NCBI RefSeq assembly: GCF_014174495.1
Contig: NZ_JACJHR010000085.1
Location: forward strand, 1 to 36,090
Direction of reading: 5' to 3'
Origin: Amycolatopsis echigonensis
Lineage (GTDB): Bacteria > Actinomycetota > Actinomycetes > Mycobacteriales > Pseudonocardiaceae
Length of the DNA: 36,090 nt
Part shown: positions 16,480 through 24,755 of the stretch, in pieces
Numbering within the stretch: position 1 is the stretch's first letter
Layout: every line of letters starts with the position of its first letter
Notes under the pieces: generated by a model
Seen by the model: the letters and a program-made list of their open reading frames with translations, nothing else
Told to the model about the DNA's origin: nothing
Databases searched by the model: none
Translations under genes and position numbers: made by a program

Positions 16480-17628
16480 TCAGCCGGCCAGGTCGCGGCC
16501 GATGATCTCCTTCATGATCGCGGTCGTGCCGCCGTAGATCGTCTGGATCCGGGTGTCCAGGAACGCGCGGGCGACCGGGTACTCACTCATGTACCCGTAC
16601 CCGCCGTGCAGCTGCAGACACTGGTCCACGACCCGCTTCTGCAGCTCGCTCACGTACCACTTGCCCTTGGCCGCGTCGACCGCCGTCAGCTTGCCCGCGT
16701 TGTACGCGACAACGGACTTGTCGACATAGGCCTGCACGATGTCGATCTCGGTGGCCAGTTCGGCGAGCTCGAACCGCACCGCCTGGAAGTCGCCGATCGG
16801 CTGGCCGAACGCCTTGCGCTCGAAGCAGTACCGGCGGGTTTCCTCGAAGATCGTCCGGCAGTTCGCGATCGCCTTGATGGACACGCCGAGGCGTTCCCGG
16901 GGGAGGTGGCTCATCAGGTGCTGCAGGCCCCGCCCCTCCGTGCCGAGGAGGTTCTCCCGGGGAACCCGGACATCCTCGAAGTACAGCTCCGCCGTGTCCT
17001 GGGCCGGCAAACCGATCTTGTCGAGCTTGCGGCCGCGCTCGAAGCCCGGCATCCCGCGCTCGACGACGAACAGGCTGTACCCCTTGGAACCCGCTTCGGG
17101 ATCGGTTCGTGCGGCGACGACCACCAGGTCGGCCATGATCCCGCTGCTGATGAACGTTTTTTGGCCGTTGAGGATCCAATCGTCGCCGTCACGCCGGGCA
17201 GAGGTGCTCATCCCGCGGAGGTCGCTGCCCGCTCCGGGCTCGGTCATGGCGAGCGCGCCGATGAGCTCACCGGCGGCGAAGCCCGGCAGCCACCGCTGCT
17301 TCTGCTCGTCGGTGGTCAGGTCCAGCAGGTAGTGCAGGACGAGGTCGTCCTGCAGGGACACCGTGAGGGCGAAGGAGAGCGCGTGCACTTTGGCGATCTC
17401 TTCGGCGACGACGAACCGGAAGCGGTAGTCGTGCTCGTCGGCCCCGCCGTACTCCTCGGGGATCTGCAAGCCGTAGATCCCTTGCTTCGCCGCTTCGACG
17501 TACACGGATCGGTCGATCCAGCGCTCCTCCTCCCATCGGGCGTGGTTCGGCACCACTTCCCGTTCGAGGAACTCGCGTACGGTTTCCCGGTACTGCTCGT
17601 GGACGTCGTCGTAGAGGTCTCGATCCAT
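16480..17628 (-). CDS. Acyl-CoA dehydrogenase, long-chain (LCAD) type
   Basis: A 382-aa FAD-dependent acyl-CoA dehydrogenase that introduces a 2,3-double bond into an acyl-CoA. The start is ATG 17628, giving the normal family length; the open frame runs further upstream only as a shadow of the thiolase gene. Family motifs are present: AMTEPGAGSD (128-136), the NGQKTFISSG segment, RKAFGQPIGDFQ, and QLHGGYGYMSEYPVAR near the end. The position of the MCAD-type catalytic Glu (YEGT) is Gly366 (YGGT); instead LPRERL carries Glu245, the location of the base in long-chain and isovaleryl-CoA dehydrogenases. The gene starts five bases after the thiolase stop and should be co-transcribed with it. Confidence 0.93.
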   Translation of the reverse strand: MDRDLYDDVHEQYRETVREFLEREVVPNHARWEEERWIDRSVYVEAAKQGIYGLQIPEEYGGADEHDYRFRFVVAEEIAKVHALSFALTVSLQDDLVLHYLLDLTTDEQKQRWLPGFAAGELIGALAMTEPGAGSDLRGMSTSARRDGDDWILNGQKTFISSGIMADLVVVAARTDPEAGSKGYSLFVVERGMPGFERGRKLDKIGLPAQDTAELYFEDVRVPRENLLGTEGRGLQHLMSHLPRERLGVSIKAIANCRTIFEETRRYCFERKAFGQPIGDFQAVRFELAELATEIDIVQAYVDKSVVAYNAGKLTAVDAAKGKWYVSELQKRVVDQCLQLHGGYGYMSEYPVARAFLDTRIQTIYGGTTAIMKEIIGRDLAG

Positions 17629-17633
17629 CGGGT

Positions 17634-18788
17634 TCAGCCCAGTCGTTCGATGATGGTGACGTTCGCCTGCCCGCCGCCTTCGCACATCGTCTGCAGCCCG
17701 TAGCGGCCGCCGGTGCGCTCCAGCTCGTGCAGGAGGGTGATCATGATGCGTGCGCCGGATGCGCCGAGCGGGTGGCCGAGCGAGATCGCGCCGCCGTTGG
17801 TGTTGACCTTGGCGGGGTCCGCGCCGATGTGCTTCTGCCAGGCGAGCACCACGCTGGCGAAGGCTTCGTTGACCTCGAACAGGTCGATGTCGTCGACGCC
17901 CAGCCCGGTCTTCTCGAGCGCGCGCTGGGTGGCCGGGAGCGGAGCGGTCAGCAGGTTGACCGGATCTGAGCCGAGCACGGACAAGTGGTGGATGCGCGCG
18001 CGGGGGGTGAACCCGTGTCGCTTCACCGCAGCCTCGGACGCGATCAGCAGCGCCGCCGACGCGTCCGAAATCTGGCTGGAGACCGCCGCGGTGAGCCGGC
18101 CGCCCGGGACCAGGGTCTTGAGCTCCGCCATCTTCTCCAGGGTGGTGTCCCCGCGTGGCCCTTCGTCGTGCTTGACGTCCTCGAAGGGGGTGATCTCGGC
18201 GGCGAAACGCCCTTCCTCGCGGGCCTGGATGGCGCGCCGGTGGCTCTCGAGCGCGAACACCTCGAGATCTTCGCGGGAGAGGTCCCAGTCGCGGGCGATC
18301 ATCTCCGCGGAGTTGAACTGCGAGATCTCCTGGTTGCCGTAGCGGGCTTCCCAGCCCTTGGATCCGGTCCACGGGTCGGTCGCGCCGAACGGCTCGCCGG
18401 CGGTGAACGAGCTGAGGATGGGGAACTGCGTCATCTTCTGCACGCCGCCGGCCAGCACGAGGTCCGACGTCCCGCTCATCACGGCCTGTGCGGCGAAGTG
18501 CACGGCCTGCTGGGACGAACCGCACTGGCGGTCGATGGTCACGCCGGGAACTGTTTCGGGAAGCCCGGCCGCGAGGGCGCAGGTGCGCGCGATGTCGCCG
18601 GCCTGGGATCCGATGGCGTCCAGGCAGCCGTACACGACGTCGTCGATCGCGGCGGGGTCGAAGTCGCCACGCTCGACGAGCGTCCGGATCACGTGGGCAC
18701 CGAGGTCCGCGGGGTGCGTGTCCGCGAAGCCGCCCTTTCGTCGTCCGACGGGGGTCCGGACAGCGTCGACGATGTAGGCCTCGGGCAT
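17634..18788 (-). CDS. Thiolase (acetyl-CoA C-acyltransferase)
   Basis: A 384-aa thiolase that would cleave a 3-ketoacyl-CoA with CoA. The start is the ATG at 18788, which has AAGGAG upstream on this strand; a longer in-frame start at 18836 would lie across the putative operator. The nucleophile is Cys89 in DRQCGSSQQA, with NEAFA, His339 in GHPLGASG and Cys369 in MCEGGGQA completing the active site. DRQCGSSQQA with two Ser/Gln pairs resembles thiolases from actinobacterial steroid and fatty acid catabolism (FadA5/FadA6-like); this is an impression, not a firm assignment. It is the first gene of a two-gene unit with the acyl-CoA dehydrogenase, controlled from the AT-rich region 18789-18846. 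Confidence 0.93.
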   Translation of the reverse strand: MPEAYIVDAVRTPVGRRKGGFADTHPADLGAHVIRTLVERGDFDPAAIDDVVYGCLDAIGSQAGDIARTCALAAGLPETVPGVTIDRQCGSSQQAVHFAAQAVMSGTSDLVLAGGVQKMTQFPILSSFTAGEPFGATDPWTGSKGWEARYGNQEISQFNSAEMIARDWDLSREDLEVFALESHRRAIQAREEGRFAAEITPFEDVKHDEGPRGDTTLEKMAELKTLVPGGRLTAAVSSQISDASAALLIASEAAVKRHGFTPRARIHHLSVLGSDPVNLLTAPLPATQRALEKTGLGVDDIDLFEVNEAFASVVLAWQKHIGADPAKVNTNGGAISLGHPLGASGARIMITLLHELERTGGRYGLQTMCEGGGQANVTIIERLG

Positions 18789-18825
18789 GGGTGTCTCCTT
18801 CGTTGGGACGTCCTCGGATACTCTA

Positions 18826-18842
18826 GAATTTAACATACATTC
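18826..18842. promoter_or_regulatory. 17-bp imperfect palindrome upstream of the thiolase gene, putative operator
   Basis: GAATTTAACATACATTC has six matching pairs around its centre (GAATnTA...TAnATTC). It lies between the TetR stop (18847) and the thiolase start (18788). Its sequence agrees at 14 of 17 positions with the reverse strand of the site at 20335-20351. It is a likely target for the TetR protein encoded next door. Confidence 0.6.
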
Positions 18843-18846
18843 AAAA

Positions 18847-19485
18847 CTAGGCGACCGGTTGAGACGCGGGATACCCCAAGCCGTTGCGTACCAAGCTCTG
18901 CGCGGTCGCCACGACGCCCGCCAGGCTCCCCTGCTCGGGGTTCCACCACTCCGGTGTCCAGTTCAGGGCGCCCATGATGAGCATCCGGGCCGCGCGCAGG
19001 TCCAAGTCGCCGCGGATCGCGCCCGTGCTCCGCGCCGCTTCCAGCAGTCCACGCCACAAGGAGATGTACTCGCCGCCTTCCTGTCGGAGCCGCCCACGGA
19101 CATCGTCCGGCAACTGGCCCATGTTGCGCGTGACGGCCGTGGCGAAATCGGAGAGCTGGAGCTCCACCTGGAGGTGCGCCTGGACCGCCGCGCAGATCCG
19201 GTCCATCGGGTCGAGGTCCGGCGGCAGTGCGGCGAGTGCCGTCTCGACGTGGTCGCGCAGCCTGCTTTGGCCGACGGCCATGACCTCGGCGATGAGCGCT
19301 TCCCTCGAATCGAAGTAGTAGTAGACCGCCGGTGCGCGCAGCTGGGCGACTTCGGCGATGTCGGTCAGCCTGGTTTCGGAATATCCCTTGTGGCTTAGTA
19401 CTTTTGCCGCCGCGGCGAGGATCCGCTCGCGGGTCGCCGATGACTTGGCGGGTTCGCTGTCCCGCTTCCGCTTGTGTCCGGCCAT
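18847..19485 (-). CDS. TetR-family transcriptional regulator
   Basis: A 212-aa repressor-type regulator. The N-terminal TetR helix-turn-helix domain covers about residues 17-63 (RERILAAAAKVLSHKGYSETRLTDIA; recognition region AVYYYFDSREAL). The C-terminal ligand domain contains MGALNWTPEWWNP, a feature I associate with acyl-CoA-responsive TetR proteins of the KstR2/FadR kind. Start: ATG 19485 overlaps the SDR stop by one base (TGATG); GTG 19488 is equally possible. It lies downstream of the SDR in a - strand pair whose promoter region carries the same palindrome found before the other catabolic units, so self-regulation and control of the cluster are inferred. Codons 28-30 include the rarer AAA, GTA and CTA. 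The ligand is probably a CoA intermediate (inference). Confidence 0.92.
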   Translation of the reverse strand: MAGHKRKRDSEPAKSSATRERILAAAAKVLSHKGYSETRLTDIAEVAQLRAPAVYYYFDSREALIAEVMAVGQSRLRDHVETALAALPPDLDPMDRICAAVQAHLQVELQLSDFATAVTRNMGQLPDDVRGRLRQEGGEYISLWRGLLEAARSTGAIRGDLDLRAARMLIMGALNWTPEWWNPEQGSLAGVVATAQSLVRNGLGYPASQPVA

Positions 19486-20282
19486 CACGGCATCGAGTAC
19501 CCGCCGCTGACCGAGAACACCTGGCCGGTCACCTGACGGGCGGCGTGCTCGGAGGAAACCCAGGTGACGGCGTTGGCGATGTCTGTCGCTTCGGTGAGCC
19601 GCCGCAACGGCACGCCCTTCGTGAGTGCCTCGATCTGCTTTTCGTTGAAGACCGAGTCACGTCCGACTGCCCACAGGCTGGTGCTGCCAACGGCGTCCTC
19701 GCTCTCGGGCAGGACCAGGCCGGGGCACACGACGTTCGAGCGGATGCCGTGCCGGCCGTGCTCCTTGGCGACGGTGCGAGCCAGTGCGATGAGCCCGGCT
19801 TTGGTGGTGCCGTAGATCCCTTGCCGGATCTCGCCGAACGCGGCATCACTCGAGATGTACACGATCGCTCCGCGGCCGGCCTCACGCATGTGCGGGATGG
19901 CGGCCTGGGTGCAGCCGATCGCGGAGTAAAGGTTCACCTCGATCGTGCGCTGCCATTTAGCTCGGCTGGTGTCCTCGGCGATGAAGCCGGGCTCGCTCCA
20001 GCCCGCGTTGTTGACCAGCACGTCGATGCCGCCCCAGCGTTCGGCGAGCTGGTCCACTGCGCGTTCGCCGCCGCCGTCCTGGGCCAGGTCTTCGATGGCG
20101 ATCTCGGCCGCCGTGGCACCCCGCTCGAGGGCCTCGGCGCTGACCTTGAGCGCCTGTGTCTCGTCTATGTCGCAAATCACGAGCCGGGCGCCCTCGGCCG
20201 CGAAACCGTGCACGATGCCGCGCCCGATGTTCGAAGCGCCTCCCGTCACGAGGACACGTGCCCCGTTCAGGCCCAGATCCAT
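19485..20282 (-). CDS. Short-chain dehydrogenase/reductase
   Basis: A 265-aa classical SDR, acting on a hydroxyl or keto group with NAD(P). Cofactor motif TGGASNIGRG begins at residue 13, followed by Asp38 after the second beta strand (CDID), which favours NAD. NNAG is at 91-94, catalytic Ser144 or Ser145, Tyr157 and Lys161 in YGTTK. The sequence VSGGYSMP at the C-terminus is typical of the family. GAGGAG precedes the ATG at 20282. It shares a promoter region with the divergent MaoC gene and runs directly into the TetR gene. A 3-hydroxyacyl-CoA or ring-alcohol dehydrogenase role in the pathway is plausible. Confidence 0.92.
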   Translation of the reverse strand: MDLGLNGARVLVTGGASNIGRGIVHGFAAEGARLVICDIDETQALKVSAEALERGATAAEIAIEDLAQDGGGERAVDQLAERWGGIDVLVNNAGWSEPGFIAEDTSRAKWQRTIEVNLYSAIGCTQAAIPHMREAGRGAIVYISSDAAFGEIRQGIYGTTKAGLIALARTVAKEHGRHGIRSNVVCPGLVLPESEDAVGSTSLWAVGRDSVFNEKQIEALTKGVPLRRLTEATDIANAVTWVSSEHAARQVTGQVFSVSGGYSMP

Positions 20283-20315
20283 CTCGATCGCTCCTCACGT
20301 CCGCACGGGGTCCGG

Positions 20316-20345
20316 TTGACGGCCCGAGCGTATCTAATTTATGTT
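20316..20345 (+). promoter_or_regulatory. Sigma-70-like promoter for the MaoC operon
   Basis: TTGACG (20316-20321) and TATGTT (20340-20345) are separated by 18 bases and precede the ATG at 20382 by a suitable distance. The same TTGACG-18-TATrTT layout appears before the gene at 35575. The -10 hexamer lies inside the palindrome 20335-20351, as expected if a repressor blocks polymerase. Confidence 0.5.
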
Positions 20346-20351
20346 CAATTC
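20335..20351. promoter_or_regulatory. 17-bp operator between the divergent SDR-TetR and MaoC units
   Basis: TAATTTATGTTCAATTC is an imperfect palindrome (AATT...AATT) in the 99-base spacer between the divergent starts at 20282 and 20382. On the reverse strand it matches the site at 18826-18842 in 14 of 17 positions. One bound dimer could control both directions, including the regulator's own gene. Confidence 0.6.
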
Positions 20352-20381
20352 GAAAAGTTGGCCAGTGGTCGGGAGCGTTCA

Positions 20382-20834
20382 ATGAGGATCTTCAGCGACA
20401 TCAGCGAGCTGGCCGCGGCGGCCGGCGAGGAGCTCGGTTCGAGCGACTGGCTGGTCGTGGACCAGGAACGGATCGACACCTTCGCCGAGGTGACCGGCGA
20501 CCACCAGTGGATTCACGTCGATCCTGTCCGCGCGGCGGAGGGCCCGTTCGGCGGCACCATCGCCCACGGCCTGCTGACCCTGTCGCTGCTGCCGGTCTTC
20601 CAGCACCAGATCTACCGGGTCGACGGCGTCCGGATGGCGGTCAACTACGGCTTCAACAAGGTCAGGCTGCCGTCGCCGGTCCCGGTCGGGGCGAAGCTTC
20701 GGGCGACGTCGAAGCTCGCCGAGGTCACCGAGCTGGACGGCGCGGTGCAGGCGGTCGTCGCGACCACGATCGAGATCGAAGGTGCCGCAAAGCCGGCCTG
20801 CGTGATCGAATCGATCGTGCGGTACGTCGCGTGA
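20382..20834 (+). CDS. MaoC-like (R)-specific enoyl-CoA hydratase
   Basis: A 150-aa hot-dog-fold protein. The hydratase-2 signature is visible as FAEVTGDHQWIHVD with catalytic Asp40 and His45, followed by FGGTIAHGLLTLSL. Such enzymes add water to a 2-enoyl-CoA to give the (R)-3-hydroxyacyl-CoA, and short actinobacterial members work alone or as dimers. ATG 20382 has GGGAG at 20371-20375. It is the first gene of a six-gene operon; the next gene starts inside its stop codon. It is likely the true hydratase of this operon, since most of the crotonase proteins downstream lack the usual hydratase glutamates. Confidence 0.92.
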   Translation: MRIFSDISELAAAAGEELGSSDWLVVDQERIDTFAEVTGDHQWIHVDPVRAAEGPFGGTIAHGLLTLSLLPVFQHQIYRVDGVRMAVNYGFNKVRLPSPVPVGAKLRATSKLAEVTELDGAVQAVVATTIEIEGAAKPACVIESIVRYVA

Positions 20835-21568
20835 GCGGGCTGGTCGAAGGCCGGACGGCGATCGTCACCGGCGCCGGTCAGGGCATCGGGCTGGCCATCG
20901 CCACCCTGCTGAGCGAACAAGGCGCCCGGGTCGCGCTGGTCGACCTCGACGCCGACCGCGTCAAACAGGCCGCAGCCGACCTGGGTGGCCCGGCGCTCGG
21001 CCTGGCCTGCGACGTCACCGACGAAGCCGCGGTGGATCGCGTGGTCCGCGAGACTGTCGAGGAGTTCGGGGGCCTGGACATCCACGTCAACAACGCCGGG
21101 ATCACCCGTGACGCCTCGCTGAGGAAGATGCCGGTCGAGGACTTCGACGCGGTGATCAACGTCCATCTCCGCGGGACCTGGCTCGGCGTGCGGGCCGCTT
21201 CGGCGGTGATGCGAGACGCCGGCAGCGGCTCGATCGTCAACATCTCGTCGCTCTCGGGCAAGTCCGGCAACCCGGGGCAGACGAACTACAGTGCCGCCAA
21301 GGCGGGCATCGTGGGCCTGACGAAGGCGGCGGCCAAGGAGGTCGCCCACAAGAACGTCCGGGTCAACGCCGTCCAACCGGGCCTCATCCGGACCGCGATG
21401 ACCGAGGCGATGCCGCCTGAGATCTTCGCCGAGCGCGAAGCCGCGATCCCGATGAAGCGAGCCGGCGAACCCCGCGAAGTGGCTGGTGCTGTGCTCTTCC
21501 TCGCCTCGGATCTGTCGAGCTACATGACGGGCGGAGTGCTCGAAGTGGGCGGCGGTCGGTTGATGTGA
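20831..21568 (+). CDS. FabG-like short-chain dehydrogenase/reductase
   Basis: A 245-aa SDR beginning at GTG 20831, overlapping the MaoC stop (GTGA). TGAGQGIG starts at residue 13, NNAG is at 87-90, and the catalytic set is Ser140, Tyr153 and Lys157 (YSAAK). The sequence is close to 3-oxoacyl-ACP reductase/3-hydroxyacyl-CoA dehydrogenase proteins (NISSLSGKSGNPGQTNYSAAKAG; VGGGRLM at the end). Following MaoC, it probably oxidises the (R)-3-hydroxyacyl-CoA to the 3-keto form (inference from context). Confidence 0.93.
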   Translation: MSGLVEGRTAIVTGAGQGIGLAIATLLSEQGARVALVDLDADRVKQAAADLGGPALGLACDVTDEAAVDRVVRETVEEFGGLDIHVNNAGITRDASLRKMPVEDFDAVINVHLRGTWLGVRAASAVMRDAGSGSIVNISSLSGKSGNPGQTNYSAAKAGIVGLTKAAAKEVAHKNVRVNAVQPGLIRTAMTEAMPPEIFAEREAAIPMKRAGEPREVAGAVLFLASDLSSYMTGGVLEVGGGRLM

Positions 21569-22377
21569 GCCTCGCTCCCGTGTCCGTCGGCCCGCTGCTG
21601 GTCAGCGAGCCGGTCGAGGGCGTCGTCGAGCTGATGCTGAACCGCCCCGAGCGGCTCAACGCGCTCGATCCCGACCTGCTGGGGCGGCTGGGCCGGGTGC
21701 TCGACACGGTTGCAGGCGACAGCGAGGTCCGCGCCGTGCTGCTGACCGGAGCCGGGCGGAGCTTCTGCGCCGGGTTCGACCTCGACGCGCTCGGCGAGAC
21801 GTGGTCGGCGGGCTTGCCCGAGTTGCTCAGCGCCCAGGAGGGCTGGGCGGGCATTTGCCGGCGTCTGGTCGATCTGCCGGTCCCGGTCATCGCGGTGGTG
21901 ACCGGTCCGGCAGTCGGTGCGGGAATGTCGCTGGCGCTCGCCGCCGACATGCGGGTCGTCACGGCGGGGGCGTCCTTCGCGGCGGCCTTCGTGCGGGTGG
22001 GCCTCGCCGGGGCCGACCTCGGCCTGTCGTGGACGTTGCCGCGCACCGTCGGCATGGGCGTGGCCGCCGAGATCATGCTGACCGGCCGGCACGTCGGCGG
22101 CGAAGAGGCGCAGCGCATCGGGCTGGCCAACCGCCTCTGTGCGGAGGACGCCGCGGTGCCGACGGCGTTGGAGCTGGCCGCGGCGGTGGCGGCCAACAGC
22201 CCGTTCGGCGTGCGGCTGACCAAGCAGGTACTCCACGCCGGAGTCGATGCCCCGTCGTTCGCTGCGGCCACCGAAATCGAGAACCGCAATCAGATCTTGG
22301 CGTCGCGCACCGAGGACATGGCCGAGGCCTACCAGGCGCTGCGCGAACGCCGGAAACCCACGTTCCGGAACAGGTGA
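21565..22377 (+). CDS. Crotonase-family protein 1 (isomerase-like active site)
   Basis: A 270-aa enoyl-CoA hydratase/isomerase family protein, GTG 21565 overlapping the previous stop. The oxyanion-hole segment SFCAGFDL (66-73) and GPAVGAGMSLALAADM are present. At the place of the first hydratase glutamate (GGGCE) it has Ser122, and the second acidic site is Asp151 in LAGADLGLSW. This pattern, one Asp and no Glu pair, is seen in PaaG-type and delta3,delta2-enoyl-CoA isomerases rather than true hydratases. A double-bond or ring isomerase is therefore more likely than a hydratase, but the substrate cannot be told. Confidence 0.88.
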   Translation: MSLAPVSVGPLLVSEPVEGVVELMLNRPERLNALDPDLLGRLGRVLDTVAGDSEVRAVLLTGAGRSFCAGFDLDALGETWSAGLPELLSAQEGWAGICRRLVDLPVPVIAVVTGPAVGAGMSLALAADMRVVTAGASFAAAFVRVGLAGADLGLSWTLPRTVGMGVAAEIMLTGRHVGGEEAQRIGLANRLCAEDAAVPTALELAAAVAANSPFGVRLTKQVLHAGVDAPSFAAATEIENRNQILASRTEDMAEAYQALRERRKPTFRNR

Positions 22378-22381
22378 TGAG

Positions 22382-23161
22382 ATGACGTCCGCGGAAGATA
22401 GGGTCGTCACGGCGACCAGGGACGGCGACGTTGGCTTGGTCGTGCTCGACCGGCCGGAAGCGATGAACGCGATCACGGTCGAGCTGGGCCGCCAGCTCGG
22501 TGCCGCATTCGCCCAGCTCGCCGGCGAGGTGCGGGTCATCCTCGTGCGCGGCGCGGGCGGGAACTTCTCGGTCGGCGGCGACTTCCACGAGGTCAAGCGC
22601 CTGAGTGCGGACGGCCCGGCTGCCCTGACGCCGCTGTTCGAGAACTTCGGGCAGGCGTGTGCCGCGATCGCCGGCCTGCCCGTCCCGGTCGTGGCCGCCG
22701 TGGAGGGCTACGCGATGGCCGGTGGCTTCGAGCTGATGCAGGCGTGCGACGTCGTCCTCGTCCGAGCCGACGCGAAGATCGCCGACAACCACGCGAACTT
22801 CGGCCAGGTGCCGGGTGGAGGCGGCTCGCAGCGGCTTCCACGGCTCGTGGGCCACCAGCGCGCGCTGGGGCACATCCTCAGCGGCGAACGCCTGTCGGGC
22901 GCGCAGGCCGAGGCATGGGGGCTGGCCTACCGGAGTTTTGCGCCCGAGGACTTCGAAGTCGGCGTCGCCGAGTTCGTCGCATCGGTCGCCAAGAAGGACC
23001 GTGACGTCCTGGTCAAGATCAAGCGCCTGGTCCGCGACGGCCTGCGAATGCCGCTCGACGAGGGACTCAAGTGGGAGATGGCCACGGTGGTCGAGCACAT
23101 CGGCGGCGACGCTGCGGCGGCGGCCGGCATCGACGGATTCACCAGGAAGGAGCGAGCTTGA
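22382..23161 (+). CDS. Crotonase-family protein 2
   Basis: A 259-aa crotonase-family protein, the second of four in a row. The start at ATG 22382 lies four bases after the previous stop. It keeps the first catalytic glutamate (Glu117 in MAGGFELMQACD), but the second, normally in a GxPE motif, is replaced: DNHANFGQVPGGGGSQRL aligns with His137 at the Glu position. The oxyanion segment is NFSVGGDF with Val in place of the usual Cys/Ala. It could be a hydratase with altered chemistry or a hydrolase/lyase of the family. The C-terminus ends in FTRKERA. Confidence 0.87.
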   Translation: MTSAEDRVVTATRDGDVGLVVLDRPEAMNAITVELGRQLGAAFAQLAGEVRVILVRGAGGNFSVGGDFHEVKRLSADGPAALTPLFENFGQACAAIAGLPVPVVAAVEGYAMAGGFELMQACDVVLVRADAKIADNHANFGQVPGGGGSQRLPRLVGHQRALGHILSGERLSGAQAEAWGLAYRSFAPEDFEVGVAEFVASVAKKDRDVLVKIKRLVRDGLRMPLDEGLKWEMATVVEHIGGDAAAAAGIDGFTRKERA

Positions 23162-23162
23162 C

Positions 23163-23972
23163 ATGACGGACAAGCTGATCGACTCGGGGCCGGTCCTGCT
23201 CGACCTCGCCGACGACGGGGTGGCGCGGATCCGGCTCAATCGCCCGGAGGCGTCCAACGGGATGAATGTGGAGTTCCTGCGAGCACTCCACGAGGCCGTC
23301 CTCCACTGCCACGCGGAACCGCGGGTGCGAGTGCTCGTGATCTCGGGAGAAGGCCCGCATTTCTGTGCGGGTGGAGACGTGCGGACCTTCGCGAGCAAGG
23401 GCGAGGCACTTCCCGATTACCTGCGGGAGGCTACCGCTTGGCTGCAACTCGCCATCTCCGCGCTGAACCAGCTGAACGCGCCGGTCGTCGCCGCGGTGCA
23501 CGGCTACGCGGCCGGCGGTGGCGGCTTCGGCCTGGTCTGTGCCGCCGACCTCGTCGTCGCGACCGAGTCGGCGAAATTCATGTCCGGTGCCGTTCGAGTC
23601 GGGATGGCGCCGGACGCCGGGGTTTCGGTGACCTTGACCCACCTGGTCGGCCTGCGGAAGGCCATGGAGATCTTGCTGACCAACCCGACCTTGACCGCCG
23701 CCGAGGCAGCGGAGATCGGGTTGCTCACCAAGGTCGTGCCGGACGACCGGCTGGAAGACGAAACCCTCAGCCTGGCCCGCTCGCTCGCCGAAGGCGCGCC
23801 GAGGGCGATCGCGGCGACGAAGCGGCTCGTCTGGAGCGGCGTCGGCGCGCCGTTGGAGACCCGGCTGCCGGAGGAGGCCCGCGTGGTCTCCGAGCTGTCC
23901 GGCACCGCCGACTCGCGTGAAGGCCTTGCCGCGGTGATGGAGCGCCGAGCTCCGCGGTTCACCGGGAAGTAG
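23163..23972 (+). CDS. Crotonase-family protein 3 (isomerase-like active site)
   Basis: A 269-aa crotonase-family protein; ATG 23163 follows a GGAAGGAG site at 23145-23152. The oxyanion hole is HFCAGGDV (66-73). The first glutamate site is Phe122 (GYAAGGGGFGLVCAAD), the second acid is Asp151 in GMAPDAGVS, the PaaG-like GxxPDxG form. This suggests an enoyl-CoA isomerase rather than a hydratase. It differs clearly from its neighbours, so the four proteins are not recent duplicates. Confidence 0.88.
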   Translation: MTDKLIDSGPVLLDLADDGVARIRLNRPEASNGMNVEFLRALHEAVLHCHAEPRVRVLVISGEGPHFCAGGDVRTFASKGEALPDYLREATAWLQLAISALNQLNAPVVAAVHGYAAGGGGFGLVCAADLVVATESAKFMSGAVRVGMAPDAGVSVTLTHLVGLRKAMEILLTNPTLTAAEAAEIGLLTKVVPDDRLEDETLSLARSLAEGAPRAIAATKRLVWSGVGAPLETRLPEEARVVSELSGTADSREGLAAVMERRAPRFTGK

Positions 23973-23981
23973 GCGGCCGGC

Positions 23982-24755
23982 ATGGAACCTTGTGTGCTTT
24001 GCGAAGACCACGATGCGGTCCGGGTCGTCACCCTCAACCGGCCAGCCCGGCGCAACGCGATCGACCTGGAACTGCGGGTCGTACTCGCTGAGGTGCTCGA
24101 AGCCGCGATGGCCGATACGGGCGTGCGCGCGATCGTGCTGACCGGCTCGGGCGGCTCGTTCTGCTCCGGCGGCGACATCTCGACGATGCGCCGCCAGCCG
24201 CCGGAGGAAACGCGGCCGCGGGCCCAGGCCGCCCAGCGGGTGATCCGGGCGATCTGGAACGGCCCCAAGCCTGTCGTGGCCGCGGTCGAGGGGTATGCGT
24301 TCGGCGCGGGCACGGCACTGGCCATCGCCTGCGATCGCGTGGTGGCGGCCTCCGATGCCACATTCAGCACCACATTCACCGGCGTCGGCCTCGCAGGCGA
24401 CATGGGCATCTTCGCCTCGCTGCCGGCCCGGGTCGGTCCGACCGTGGCCCGCCAGCTGATGCTCCTCCCGCGGCGGTTGCCGGCGGAGGACGCCCTGCGT
24501 CTGGGGCTGGCCGACACCGTGACCGAGCCGGGAACGGCTTTCGAGGGAGCCCTCGAAGACGCACGGCGGATCGCCGAGGGCCCGCCGCTGGCGCTCGCGG
24601 GGATCAAAGCGATGTTCGCCGCGTGGCCGGCCCCGCCCGCGGAAGTGCTCGAGCGCGAAGTCGAACTGCAAGCTTCCTTGTTCGACACGGCCGACTTCGC
24701 CGAAGGCATCGCGGCGTTCCGCGAGCGCCGACCAGCCGTGTTCAGCGGCGAGTAA
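23982..24755 (+). CDS. Crotonase-family protein 4 (isomerase-like active site)
   Basis: A 257-aa crotonase-family protein closing the operon. The oxyanion hole is SFCSGGDI (59-66); the first glutamate site is Ala112 (AFGAGTALAIACD) and Asp140 in LAGDMGIF is the remaining acid. The N-terminus contains two cysteines (MEPCVLCED) not typical of the family. The ribosome site before ATG 23982 is weak. As with proteins 1 and 3, isomerase or dienoyl-CoA isomerase chemistry is more likely than hydration. Confidence 0.87.
   Translation: MEPCVLCEDHDAVRVVTLNRPARRNAIDLELRVVLAEVLEAAMADTGVRAIVLTGSGGSFCSGGDISTMRRQPPEETRPRAQAAQRVIRAIWNGPKPVVAAVEGYAFGAGTALAIACDRVVAASDATFSTTFTGVGLAGDMGIFASLPARVGPTVARQLMLLPRRLPAEDALRLGLADTVTEPGTAFEGALEDARRIAEGPPLALAGIKAMFAAWPAPPAEVLEREVELQASLFDTADFAEGIAAFRERRPAVFSGE

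Noticed and set aside
16231..17703. Long plus-strand open frame opposite the acyl-CoA dehydrogenase
   Set aside because: Its product shows no domain, while the minus strand encodes a complete dehydrogenase with all motifs.
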